This document shows positions 1 through 8,187 of a stretch of 14,818 bases of DNA, one piece after another. Source of the DNA: Thiobacillus sp. UBA6205 (GTDB lineage Bacteria > Pseudomonadota > Gammaproteobacteria > Burkholderiales > Thiobacillaceae); contig DISR01000010.1 in NCBI GenBank assembly GCA_002421825.1, positions 1 to 14,818 on the forward strand. The letters are read 5' to 3'. The first letter of the stretch is position 1; the number at the start of each line of letters is the position of its first letter. The translations under genes and the position numbers were made by a program. The notes beneath the pieces are model-generated. The model had not been told where the DNA came from, searched no databases, and saw only the letters and a program-made list of their open reading frames with translations.

Positions 1-1246
1 CATACAGGCCGGAAAGGAAATAGAAGCCGTTATAGGGGTAGTATTCCCAGGCGTTTTCGCCATCGAGTATGACCGAAACGACAGCCTCCTTGCCGTCCAT
101 GTCCTTGTGGATACGCTCTAGTTCGGCCACGAAATGCGCCACCGCGTCGGCACCGTGCCATTTGGAAAACTCGAAACCGATCAGGTCGGAAAGCTTGTCG
201 TCGCGAAAAAAGCAGGCCGTTTTGCCGCTCGCACCTGCAATGCGGTAAGGCCGATACAGGTAAGTCGCGGCCGGATCGCTTGGTATGCCTGCGTGCTTGA
301 GGCTGTTGGCCAGCACCGTTCCTCCACTGGCCGTCCATTCGATGCCTGCCTGCCCGAAAAGCTTGACGACGGCATCGGAAATGCCGCCCTCCGCAGGCCA
401 GAGCCCGGCAGGCGGCTTGCCGAAGCGCCTGGCATGCGACTCGGCGGCCGAACGGAGATGCGCCACGACGCGGGCGTTGCCGCCCGGGTAATGATGGGTT
501 CGCGGCAACACGGCCTCTGGCCAGGCTTCGCGTGCGGACTGGAAATCGATCAAGAGCGGCGCAATGGGGTGAGTATGCGGGGTAGAGGAAATCTCGATGC
601 GCCCCGACTCGGCCAGCGCCCGGTAACGCGGGATCAGGCCGCCGATGACGCGCGCCACCAGTTCCAGCAGGGCTTTGCGATCCTCGAAATCGTAGCCCTC
701 CCCCTTGGCCATCAGCCTGACGGGAAGCGGATCGCTGCGACAGATGGTCTCACCTATCCACACCAGGTGATACCACACCAGCAGGTCCGCGAGGTACTGG
801 GCGGACAGATAATCGAGCCCGCCGCCGCCGAACTTCTCGGCCAGATCGTACAGCTCATGCAGCCGCTTGTAGTATGGATAGGGCGCGATCATCTGGTCGT
901 GCCCGAGGCGGAAGCCGCACTCGAGTATGAAATCCCGTTCTTCCCTGGTCAGCCCGTCGTAGCTTTCGCGCGCCAGCAACCGCAGGAGGGGATCGCGATA
1001 CGTCCGGCCGGCGAACTGCTCGGCATAGTCTTCCAGCTGGTCCAGCAGCACCGGCACGAAGTTGAACACGGCGCGCGCGCGCGGCTCGGCCTCGATGTGC
1101 GCCGCCATGTCCGAATAATCCTTGAGCGCATGCAGATAAGTCCAGGGCAGGCGGAATTCGCCATTCTCGGAATCGCGATAGTCCGGCTGATGCATGTGCC
1201 AGCACAGGACGAGATGCAGCCTGGCCACGCTCTTGTCAGCGCTCAT
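1..1246 (-). CDS. Glycoside hydrolase family 57 protein (partial, runs off the left edge)
   Basis: The reading frame opens with ATG at 1246-1244 and stays open for 415 residues to the window edge, so the C-terminus is missing. GH57 hallmarks are visible in order: HMHQP at residues 17-21 (motif 1), a TPHTHPIAPLL stretch near 222-232 (motif 2), WPAEGG at 283-288 with Glu286 as the expected catalytic nucleophile, and DGENAWEYY at 395-403 with Asp395 as the expected acid/base. GH57 enzymes are retaining alpha-glucan hydrolases, 4-alpha-glucanotransferases or branching enzymes. No signal peptide is seen, so it is probably cytoplasmic. The start codon overlaps the glgC stop (ATGA), so the two are translationally coupled, which implies a role in storage-glucan metabolism. 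Precise specificity (amylase, amylopullulanase, transferase) cannot be decided from the visible part. The family call is firm; the substrate is inference. Confidence 0.9.
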   Translation of the reverse strand, partial: MSADKSVARLHLVLCWHMHQPDYRDSENGEFRLPWTYLHALKDYSDMAAHIEAEPRARAVFNFVPVLLDQLEDYAEQFAGRTYRDPLLRLLARESYDGLTREERDFILECGFRLGHDQMIAPYPYYKRLHELYDLAEKFGGGGLDYLSAQYLADLLVWYHLVWIGETICRSDPLPVRLMAKGEGYDFEDRKALLELVARVIGGLIPRYRALAESGRIEISSTPHTHPIAPLLIDFQSAREAWPEAVLPRTHHYPGGNARVVAHLRSAAESHARRFGKPPAGLWPAEGGISDAVVKLFGQAGIEWTASGGTVLANSLKHAGIPSDPAATYLYRPYRIAGASGKTACFFRDDKLSDLIGFEFSKWHGADAVAHFVAELERIHKDMDGKEAVVSVILDGENAWEYYPYNGFYFLSGLY

Positions 1247-2526
1247 CTGACGTAGTGGATGTGCTGCCCGAGCATTTCGGGCGTAATCAGCGTCACGCCG
1301 TTGGGCGAGACATAAAACGACCTGGCGTCCTGTTCGCGATCGAAACCGACCTCCAGGCCCTCAGGAATGACGCAACCCTTGTCGATGACGACTTTCTTCA
1401 GTCTGGCATGGCGGCCGATCACCACGTCAGGCAGAACCACCGCATCCTCGATGGTTGTGTAGCTGTTCACCTTGACGTTGGAAAACAGCACCGAATGGCG
1501 CACCGTCGCGCCCGAAATGACGCATCCGCCAGACACCATGGAATCGGTGGCCATGCCGCGACGGTCATCGTTGTCAAAGACAAATTTTGCCGGCGGCAAT
1601 TGTTCCTGGTGCGTCCAGATAGGCCAGCTCTTGTCGTATAGATTGAGGTCTGGCGTCACGCCGGCGAGATCAATATTGGCTTCCCAGAAGGCGTCTACCG
1701 TCCCCACGTCGCGCCAGTACGGTTCGGTGCCCTCGCAACCGACGCAACTTTCGGCAAAGCGGTGCGCCACCACGCGGTAGCGCGGCACCATGTAGGGGAT
1801 CAGGTTCTTGCCGAAGTCGTGCTCGGATTGGCGGTCGTCTGCATCGCGTATGAGCTGTTCGTACAAGAACCTGGCATTGAAAATGTAGATGCCCATGCTG
1901 GCCATGGCGCGGTCCGGCCGCCCCGGCATCGGCGGCGGATTGTCCGGCTTCTCCATGAACTCGACCACGCGCTCGTTTTCGTCGACAGACATGACGCCGA
2001 ATGCGCGCGCCTGTTCCAGCGGCACTTCGAGGCAGGCCACCGTCATGTCGGCCTGATGCTTGACGTGGCTGGCGAGCATTTCGCCATAGTCCATCTTGTA
2101 GACATGATCGCCCGCCAGGACCAGCACGTATTCGGGATCGTACTTGCGGATGATGTCCATGTTCTGGAACACCGCATCCGCCGTGCCCTTGTACCAGTCG
2201 GTCTCGATGCGCTGCTGCGCCGGCAGCAGTTCGATGAACTCGTTGAACTCGCCGCGCAGGAATCCCCAGCCGCGCTGGATGTGCTTGATCATGCTGTGCG
2301 CCTTGTACTGGGTCAGCACGCCGACGCGGCGGATGCCCGAGTTCAGGCAGTTGGAAAGCGGGAAGTCGATGATGCGGAACTTGCCGCCGAAAGGCACTGC
2401 AGGCTTGGCGCGCCAGTCGGTCATCTGCATCAGCCTGGACCCCCTCCCTCCGGCCAGGATGAGCGCTACGGTTTTCTTGGTCAACAAACTGACGAAACGA
2501 GGTTCGTTGGCTAGCGGATTACGCAT
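1243..2526 (-). CDS. glgC: Glucose-1-phosphate adenylyltransferase (ADP-glucose pyrophosphorylase)
   Basis: GlgC makes ADP-glucose and pyrophosphate from ATP and glucose 1-phosphate, the committed step of bacterial glycogen synthesis, in the cytoplasm. The 427-residue length matches the family (about 431 in E. coli). The nucleotide-binding AGGRGSRL is at 25-32, WYKGTADAV at 111-119, AGDHVYKMDY at 138-147 with Asp140 as the expected catalytic aspartate, and FMEKP at 190-194 with Lys193 as the expected glucose-1-phosphate ligand. Lys41 in RAKPAV aligns with the E. coli fructose-1,6-bisphosphate site (Lys39), so FBP activation is likely. The C-terminal 130 residues look like the left-handed beta-helix domain. 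The ATG at 2526 has an AAGGTGA Shine-Dalgarno a few bases upstream. It is divergent from glgB and overlaps the downstream GH57 gene by four bases. Confidence 0.97.
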   Translation of the reverse strand: MRNPLANEPRFVSLLTKKTVALILAGGRGSRLMQMTDWRAKPAVPFGGKFRIIDFPLSNCLNSGIRRVGVLTQYKAHSMIKHIQRGWGFLRGEFNEFIELLPAQQRIETDWYKGTADAVFQNMDIIRKYDPEYVLVLAGDHVYKMDYGEMLASHVKHQADMTVACLEVPLEQARAFGVMSVDENERVVEFMEKPDNPPPMPGRPDRAMASMGIYIFNARFLYEQLIRDADDRQSEHDFGKNLIPYMVPRYRVVAHRFAESCVGCEGTEPYWRDVGTVDAFWEANIDLAGVTPDLNLYDKSWPIWTHQEQLPPAKFVFDNDDRRGMATDSMVSGGCVISGATVRHSVLFSNVKVNSYTTIEDAVVLPDVVIGRHARLKKVVIDKGCVIPEGLEVGFDREQDARSFYVSPNGVTLITPEMLGQHIHYVR

Positions 2527-2540
2527 GGGTCACCTTTTAT

Positions 2541-2569
2541 TTCACGATAAGCGTTCATACTCTTATGAT
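2541..2569 (+). promoter_or_regulatory. Candidate sigma70 promoter for glgB-pgi in the divergent glgC/glgB spacer
   Basis: TTCACG at 2541-2546 (4/6 to the -35 consensus) is separated by 17 bases from TATGAT at 2564-2569 (5/6 to the -10 consensus). Transcription would start near 2576, only about 13 bases before the ATG at 2590. No comparably good leftward promoter for glgC was seen in the same 63 bases, so that one may lie partly inside the glgB coding sequence. Prediction only. Confidence 0.5.
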
Positions 2570-2589
2570 AGGCTTTGTATTGCAAAAAC

Positions 2590-4752
2590 ATGTTAAACAT
2601 ACCCACAGATTCCAGATTGATCGATCTCGCCGCCGGCCGCAACCACGACCCGTTCGGCTTTCTCGGCTGGCACCCGGGCCCAGAAGGCCATGTCGTGCGC
2701 GTGTTCGACCCCTATGCCGACAGCGTCGAGATCAAAGGCCTCGGCCCCATGGAAAAAACCGATGCACGCGGCCTGTTCGAGTGGCACGGGCGGACGGCAC
2801 CGGAGATCCCCTACCTGATTCGCAGCAGCAGCGCTCATGCCGGCCACGAGCGTTACGATCCATATTGCTTTCCGCCGCTGCTCTCGGAGCATGACCTTTA
2901 TCTCTTCAACGAAGGCCGCCTGCTGCAGGCCTACAACATGCTGGGCTCCCATCCAGCCAGGGTAAACGGCATCGATGGCGTACGCTTTGCGACCTGGGCG
3001 CCCAATGCCGAGCGCGTGTCGGTGGTGGGCGACTTCAACCACTGGGACGGCCGTCTGCACCCCATGCGCTCGCGCGGCAATTCAGGCGTGTGGGAACTGT
3101 TCCTGCCAGGCATCGAACCGGGCGCATACTACAAGTTCGAAATCCGCAACCGTGCCAGCGGCCAGGTGCTGGTCAAGGCCGACCCGTACGCGCGCTGTTT
3201 CGAGCGTCGCCCCGACACTTCGCCGCGCGTTTGCGCGCCCTGCGGCCACGCCTGGCAGGATGCGGCATGGCTGGAAAAACGCGCGCACTGGGACTGGTTG
3301 CACGCGCCCATCAATATTTACGAAGTCCACGCCGGTTCCTGGAAACGCCACCCGGACGGGCGCTTCTACAGCTACCGCGAACTGGCTGACAGCCTGATTC
3401 CTTATTTGCAGGACATGGGCTACACGCATGTCGAACTGATGCCGGTGTCCGAGCATCCGCTGGACGAATCCTGGGGTTACCAGGCTACCGGCTATTTCGC
3501 GCCCACCAGCCGCTACGGCACGCCGGACGAGTTCCGCGCCTTCGTCGACGCCTGCCATCAGGCCGGCATCGGCGTGATCCTCGACTGGGTGCCGGCACAC
3601 TTCCCGCAGGACGACTGGGCGCTGGCGCGTTTCGACGGCACCGCGCTGTACGAGCATGAAGACCCGCGCCGCGGCTACCATCAGGATTGGGGCACGCACA
3701 TTTTCAACTACGGCCGCGCCGAGGTAAAAAACTTCCTGCTGGCGAGCGCGCATTACTGGCTTTCCGAATTCCACCTGGACGGCCTGCGCGTGGATGCGGT
3801 CGCCTCCATGCTGTATCTGGATTATTCGCGCAAGGCCGGCGAATGGCTGCCCAACCAGTTCGGCGGGCGCGAGAACCTGGACGCCATCGACTTCCTGCGC
3901 CAGCTCAACGTCATGGTGCACGAGGAATTTCCCGGCGCGCTGACCTTCGCCGAGGAATCCACCGCCTGGCCCATGGTGTCGCGTCCGGCCTATCTCGGCG
4001 GCCTGGGCTTCTCGCTGAAGTGGAACATGGGCTGGATGAACGACACCTTGAGCTACCTGCGCGAGGATCCGGTGCACCGCCGCTGGCACCACAACCAGCT
4101 CACCTTCGGCCAGCTCTACGCCTATACGGAAAACTTCATCCTGCCGCTGTCGCACGACGAGGTGGTGCACGGCAAGGGTTCGCTCGTCGCCAAGATGCCC
4201 GGCGATGTCTGGCAGCAGTTCGCCAACCTGCGCCTGCTGTTGACCTGGCAGATCGCCAGTCCCGGCAAGAAACTCAATTTCATGGGCAACGAATTCGGCC
4301 AGGGCCGCGAGTGGCAGGTCGGCTGGGAACTCGACTGGGGGCTGCTCAACATCGACTGGCATGCCGGCATCCAGCGGCTGGCCCGCGACCTCAACCGCCT
4401 GTACCGCGACGACCCCGCGCTCTTCGGCCTGGATTTCGATCATGCCGGCTTCCAGTGGCTGGACTGCAACGACGCCGACCATTCCATCTACAGTTTTCTG
4501 CGCCGCGCGCCCGACGGCCAGTGCACTATCGTGGTGCTTAACTTCACGCCGGTGCCCCGCCATGGTTACCGGCTTGGCGTGCCCACGGCCGGCTATTATC
4601 GCGAGATCCTCAATACCGACTCGGCGCTCTACGGCGGTTCCAATTCAGGCAACGGCGGCGGCCTCGGCAGCGACCCCCAGCCCTGGATGGAGCAGCCGCA
4701 TTCCATTACCCTGACCCTGCCGCCGCTGGCCGGCATTTTGCTGAAAATATAG
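2590..4752 (+). CDS. glgB: 1,4-alpha-glucan branching enzyme (GH13)
   Basis: GlgB cuts alpha-1,4 glucan chains and re-attaches them by alpha-1,6 links, giving glycogen its branches. The protein is 720 residues from this ATG (E. coli 728) and has the full domain set: an N-terminal N1 domain (HDPFGFLG near 19-26), a CBM48 module from about residue 130 (GVRFATWAPNA, then GDFNHWDG), the GH13 barrel and a C-terminal beta domain. Catalytic residues are present: Asp402 in DGLRVDAVAS, Glu455 in TFAEEST and Asp523 in SHDEVVHGK. An in-frame TTG at 2575 would add five residues, but the predicted transcription start near 2576 and the better codon favour ATG 2590; neither has a strong Shine-Dalgarno. pgi follows after two bases, so the two are almost certainly cotranscribed. 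Confidence 0.96.
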   Translation: MLNIPTDSRLIDLAAGRNHDPFGFLGWHPGPEGHVVRVFDPYADSVEIKGLGPMEKTDARGLFEWHGRTAPEIPYLIRSSSAHAGHERYDPYCFPPLLSEHDLYLFNEGRLLQAYNMLGSHPARVNGIDGVRFATWAPNAERVSVVGDFNHWDGRLHPMRSRGNSGVWELFLPGIEPGAYYKFEIRNRASGQVLVKADPYARCFERRPDTSPRVCAPCGHAWQDAAWLEKRAHWDWLHAPINIYEVHAGSWKRHPDGRFYSYRELADSLIPYLQDMGYTHVELMPVSEHPLDESWGYQATGYFAPTSRYGTPDEFRAFVDACHQAGIGVILDWVPAHFPQDDWALARFDGTALYEHEDPRRGYHQDWGTHIFNYGRAEVKNFLLASAHYWLSEFHLDGLRVDAVASMLYLDYSRKAGEWLPNQFGGRENLDAIDFLRQLNVMVHEEFPGALTFAEESTAWPMVSRPAYLGGLGFSLKWNMGWMNDTLSYLREDPVHRRWHHNQLTFGQLYAYTENFILPLSHDEVVHGKGSLVAKMPGDVWQQFANLRLLLTWQIASPGKKLNFMGNEFGQGREWQVGWELDWGLLNIDWHAGIQRLARDLNRLYRDDPALFGLDFDHAGFQWLDCNDADHSIYSFLRRAPDGQCTIVVLNFTPVPRHGYRLGVPTAGYYREILNTDSALYGGSNSGNGGGLGSDPQPWMEQPHSITLTLPPLAGILLKI

Positions 4753-4754
4753 AC

Positions 4755-6395
4755 ATGCTGCTATCCGAACTGCCCTCCTGGCAAAAACTTCAGGCACATC
4801 GCAAGACGTGGGACGGTGTGCGCATGCGCGAACTGTTCAGGTCTGACCCCGGCCGCTTCGAGCGCTACAGCATCGAACTGGACGACTTCCTGCTCGACTA
4901 TTCGAAAAACCTGGTCAACGACGAAACCATCGCCCTGTTGCGCCAGCTTGGCGTTGAGGCCAACGTGCCGTCTTGGACCGAGGCCATGTTCGGCGGCGAG
5001 AAGATCAACTTCACGGAAAACCGCGCCGTGCTGCATGTGGCGTTGCGCAACAACCCGCTGAAGCCCATTCTGGTCGACGGCCACGACGTCATGCCGGGTG
5101 TGCTTCAAGTGCTGAACCAGATGCACCGCTTTACCCATGCCGTGCGCGAAGGAAAGTGGCGCGGCCATACCGGCAAGATCATCACCGACATCGTCAACAT
5201 CGGCATCGGCGGCTCCGACCTCGGCCCCATGATGGCCTGCCGTGCGCTCAAGCCCTACGGCAATGCGCGCATCAACATGCATTTCGTGTCCAACGTCGAC
5301 CCCAACCATGTCGGCGACACGCTCGACGACCTGAATCCGGAAACCACCCTGTTCATCGTCTCCTCCAAATCCTTCACCACCCTGGAGACCTTGGCCAATG
5401 CCAAGATCGCGCGGCGCTGGCTGGTCGAGCGGCTGGGTTCCGATCTGGCGGTGTCGCGCCACTTCGTCGCCATTTCCACCAACGAGGAAGCGGTCAAGGC
5501 CTTCGGCATCGACCCCGCCAACATGTTCGTGTTCTGGGACTGGGTGGGTGGCCGCTATTCGATGTGGTCGGCCATCGGCCTGCCCATCGCGCTTTACGTG
5601 GGCATGGACCAGTTCGAGGAACTGCTGGCCGGCGCGCGCGACATGGACGAGCATTTCCGTGCCGACCCGCTCGCCAGCATCCCGGGCACGCTGGCGCTGC
5701 TGTCCATCTGGTACCAGCATTTCTGGGACGCGCCCAGCCACGCCATCTTCCCCTACGACATCCACCTCTCAAGGCTGCCCGCCTATCTCCAGCAGCTGTG
5801 CATGGAGTCCAACGGCAAGAGCACGACGCGGCTGGGCGAGAAGGTCAACTATCCGACCGGCGAAATCGTCTGGGGCGAGCCCGGCTCGAACGGCCAGCAC
5901 GCCTTCTTCCAGTTGCTGCACCAGGGTACGCGCTTCGTGCCCACCGACTTCATGCTCGCTGCCGTCACCAGCCATCCCTTCGAAGGCCTGCACCAGATGC
6001 TGGTCGCCAACTGCTTCGCGCAGTCCGAGGCGCTCATGCTCGGCAAGAGCGAAGGGGAAGCGCTGGCGGAACTGAAGGCCGAAGGCGCGGATGAGGAATC
6101 CATCCGCCTGCTGTTGCCGCACAAAACCTTCCCCGGCAACAAGCCCTCCAACACCATGCTCTACCAGAAGCTCACGCCGCGCACCCTGGGCCGGCTGATC
6201 GCGCTCTACGAGCACAAGACCTTCGTGCAAAGCACGCTGTGGAGCATCAATGCCTTCGACCAGTGGGGCGTGGAAATCGGCAAGCGCCTGTCCAGCGCGC
6301 TGATCAAGGAACTGGGCGAGGACCAGACCGTTTCGGCCCATGACGCATCCACAAACGGCCTGTGCGCGCACTACCAGCGGCTGAAATGGAAATAG
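4755..6395 (+). CDS. pgi: Glucose-6-phosphate isomerase
   Basis: Pgi interconverts glucose 6-phosphate and fructose 6-phosphate in the cytoplasm, joining glycolysis/gluconeogenesis to glycogen and the pentose phosphate pathway. At 546 residues it is full length (E. coli 549). Visible family signatures are VNIGIGGSDLGP for phosphate binding, GGRYSMWSAIGLP, NGQHAFFQLLHQG and the C-terminal FDQWGVEIGK. Expected catalytic residues are Glu351 in MESNGKS, His382 in NGQHAF and Lys510. The ATG lies two bases after the glgB TAG and has no good Shine-Dalgarno of its own, so translation probably depends on ribosomes finishing glgB. It ends three bases from the end of the convergent 115-residue gene, leaving no intergenic room for a terminator. 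Confidence 0.97.
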   Translation: MLLSELPSWQKLQAHRKTWDGVRMRELFRSDPGRFERYSIELDDFLLDYSKNLVNDETIALLRQLGVEANVPSWTEAMFGGEKINFTENRAVLHVALRNNPLKPILVDGHDVMPGVLQVLNQMHRFTHAVREGKWRGHTGKIITDIVNIGIGGSDLGPMMACRALKPYGNARINMHFVSNVDPNHVGDTLDDLNPETTLFIVSSKSFTTLETLANAKIARRWLVERLGSDLAVSRHFVAISTNEEAVKAFGIDPANMFVFWDWVGGRYSMWSAIGLPIALYVGMDQFEELLAGARDMDEHFRADPLASIPGTLALLSIWYQHFWDAPSHAIFPYDIHLSRLPAYLQQLCMESNGKSTTRLGEKVNYPTGEIVWGEPGSNGQHAFFQLLHQGTRFVPTDFMLAAVTSHPFEGLHQMLVANCFAQSEALMLGKSEGEALAELKAEGADEESIRLLLPHKTFPGNKPSNTMLYQKLTPRTLGRLIALYEHKTFVQSTLWSINAFDQWGVEIGKRLSSALIKELGEDQTVSAHDASTNGLCAHYQRLKWK

Positions 6396-6398
6396 GCC

Positions 6399-6746
6399 TT
6401 AATCCACATCCAGCAGCGTGATCTTTGTCTCGGCTGTTTTTTTATCGATCTCGAACAGGACCTCGCAGTATTCCGTCTGCTCGTCGATCGGCGTGGGATC
6501 GTCCGCACAGCTGCAGCCCGCGATGATGCCCTGATAGAAAATGCCGGTCTTGACCAGGATGCGCAGCGGCTCCTCCGTGGCGCTGAGCACCACCAACTCG
6601 TAACTGTCGCCGCTGACATGACTGCTTCTGGACAGGCCCTGCTGCAGGGGGAGCGCCGCCATGCCCAGTTGCCCGGCTTCCTGCTTGAACACCTCCCTGA
6701 ACTTGGGTGTATTCCAGGCAACAAGCGACCTGCTGAGCTTGTACAT
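6399..6746 (-). CDS. Conserved-looking hypothetical protein, 115 residues
   Basis: I do not recognise a named domain. The protein is soluble, with no signal peptide or membrane helix. It starts MYKLSRSLVAWNTPKF and carries a compact cysteine patch, GCSCADDPTPIDEQTEYC at residues 77-94 (Cys78, Cys80, Cys94), in an acidic context that could bind a metal or be redox active. I have an impression of similar short proteins in other beta/gammaproteobacteria, which would need a search to confirm. The ATG lies one base after the TGA of the DUF4139 gene (TGAGATG), so expression is probably by termination-reinitiation as the last gene of the pgl operon. An A7 run on the coding strand (complement of 6437-6443) encodes consecutive lysines near the C-terminus. 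Coding status is well supported by the coupling; function is unknown. Confidence 0.8.
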   Translation of the reverse strand: MYKLSRSLVAWNTPKFREVFKQEAGQLGMAALPLQQGLSRSSHVSGDSYELVVLSATEEPLRILVKTGIFYQGIIAGCSCADDPTPIDEQTEYCEVLFEIDKKTAETKITLLDVD

Positions 6747-6747
6747 C

Positions 6748-8187
6748 TCAGTACCGCACCATTGTGCGATAGGTCAGCACGGCCTTGCCTTCGGCAGGCA
6801 CGGTGATATTCCATACGGCAGTATTGGCCGCGGCCTTGGTGTGCGGGTGCGACTCGGACAGCATCTGCCAGTCGCCGGGCATGGGTTCGCTGACCTTGAC
6901 GGTCACCGACTCGCTCTTGGCGTTCTTGATGGTGATTTGATAGGCGCTCTCGAACACGTAGTTGTAGCGCGAGGTGCCGCCCAGTTTCCTGAAGTCGGTC
7001 TGCTTGCGGTCGGCGGTCACATCGAAGGCCTCGCCCAGTTTCAGGCGCACGCTTTCGTTCCTGGGCGTGTGGTCGATGCGGTCTTCGCCGATGAATTGCG
7101 CATTGCCCTTGCTGTCCTTCTTGTATACCCGCACCACGCCCTTGGGCAGCGGGATGCCGAGGCCAGCACCCTTGTTGGCAAATTCGACGAACACCCCCGC
7201 CTTCAATTTCTGGCCTAGCTCGCCATATTGACCGGAGTAGTAATAATTCTGGCCTTCGAGCAGCAGTTCCTTCTTCACCGGCACGGCGGCCGCACTCATC
7301 AGCGCGACCTGCTTGGTCTGGTTGTCGGCAATGGTGGTGGGCCGCTCCAGCGTGTAGAGGTGATATTCGAACAGCGCTTCCTGGCTCATGTCCGCCGCTT
7401 CCGCCATCGCCGCCTTGGCCATCAGGGGAACGGGGCGGCCGCGCGCCAGTTCCTCCTGCACCAGATTGACGTCGCCGGCCACCAGTTGCAGCTTGGCATT
7501 GGGATAGGCGGTGCCGCTGCGGTTGCTGAGCGTGACCCAGCCGTTGATGTCGAGGCGGTCGTCTTTCTCGTTCAGTTCGGCAACGTAGTCGGCCTTCCAC
7601 GACAGTCCGCCGGTCAGGTAGGAAAGCTCCAGGTCCTTTTCGCCTGCGGAGGCACTTGTCAGCGAGATGACCAGCGTGGGCTTGTCGCGCAGGTTGTCGG
7701 GCACGCCGGAAAATGCCAGCCGGCCCGGTACGCCGGTTTCGATGCGGTCGGCGAACTTGAGCACCACGCCGCCGTTGGTGGCCAGCACCGTGGCGGCCTC
7801 GCGTTTCTCCGCGCCACTGGCAGGATTGATGCTGATGACCGTGACTTCGCGCCCGACATATTTTTCCAGCAGCTTCTGCGGCGTCAGCAGATCGAAGTCG
7901 AAATTCTGTTCGACGAGCTTGAGGCCAGCCGGATTGGAAACATTTCGCAGCAGCGCGGTTTCCGGCCGCATCTGCGCGGACACCTCGCGCCAGGCGAGCT
8001 GGTTGGCACCGCGATCGAGCCGCACCTTGCGGCCGTCCTTCACCAGCGCCAGATTCTCGTTGTAGATGGTGACGGCGACGTCGCGCTGATCGGCGCGCGT
8101 AGTGAGCCTTTCATCCTGCGGGGCCGCCATCGCGGCGGACAAAAAACCAGCGGCGATCATGCCGGCCAGCAAACGCGTTGTTTTCAT
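6748..8187 (-). CDS. Exported DUF4139 domain-containing protein
   Basis: The protein is 479 residues with a clear Sec signal peptide: basic MKTTR, a hydrophobic core, and a likely cut after AMA at residue 21. It should be periplasmic or otherwise exported. An N-terminal region (about 35-180) precedes SYLTGGLSWKADYVAEL at 189-205, typical of the DUF4139 family (COG5316), and the C-terminus (KNAKSESVTVKVSEPMPGDW, then TYRTMVRY) has the beta-rich immunoglobulin-like pattern of that family. Molecular function is unknown. The start is fixed by the ATG at 8187 overlapping the pgl stop (ATGA) and by AAGGAGA eight bases upstream. A longer frame to 8301 would bury the signal peptide and is rejected. 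Coupling to pgl and to the 115-residue gene indicates one operon; why a secreted protein is tied to a cytosolic lactonase is unclear. Confidence 0.88.
   Translation of the reverse strand: MKTTRLLAGMIAAGFLSAAMAAPQDERLTTRADQRDVAVTIYNENLALVKDGRKVRLDRGANQLAWREVSAQMRPETALLRNVSNPAGLKLVEQNFDFDLLTPQKLLEKYVGREVTVISINPASGAEKREAATVLATNGGVVLKFADRIETGVPGRLAFSGVPDNLRDKPTLVISLTSASAGEKDLELSYLTGGLSWKADYVAELNEKDDRLDINGWVTLSNRSGTAYPNAKLQLVAGDVNLVQEELARGRPVPLMAKAAMAEAADMSQEALFEYHLYTLERPTTIADNQTKQVALMSAAAVPVKKELLLEGQNYYYSGQYGELGQKLKAGVFVEFANKGAGLGIPLPKGVVRVYKKDSKGNAQFIGEDRIDHTPRNESVRLKLGEAFDVTADRKQTDFRKLGGTSRYNYVFESAYQITIKNAKSESVTVKVSEPMPGDWQMLSESHPHTKAAANTAVWNITVPAEGKAVLTYRTMVRY

Noticed and set aside
134..1255. 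Long rightward open frame (373 codons) opposite the left-edge gene
   Set aside because: The opposite strand carries an intact GH57 frame with all four visible family motifs; this is a GC-rich shadow frame.
3082..4563. Leftward open frame of 493 codons inside glgB
   Set aside because: It mirrors GlgB codon bias and shows no domain; GlgB has its complete catalytic set on the other strand.
4761..5765. Leftward open frame of 334 codons opposite pgi
   Set aside because: Antisense shadow of an unambiguous Pgi; no start signal or recognisable motif.
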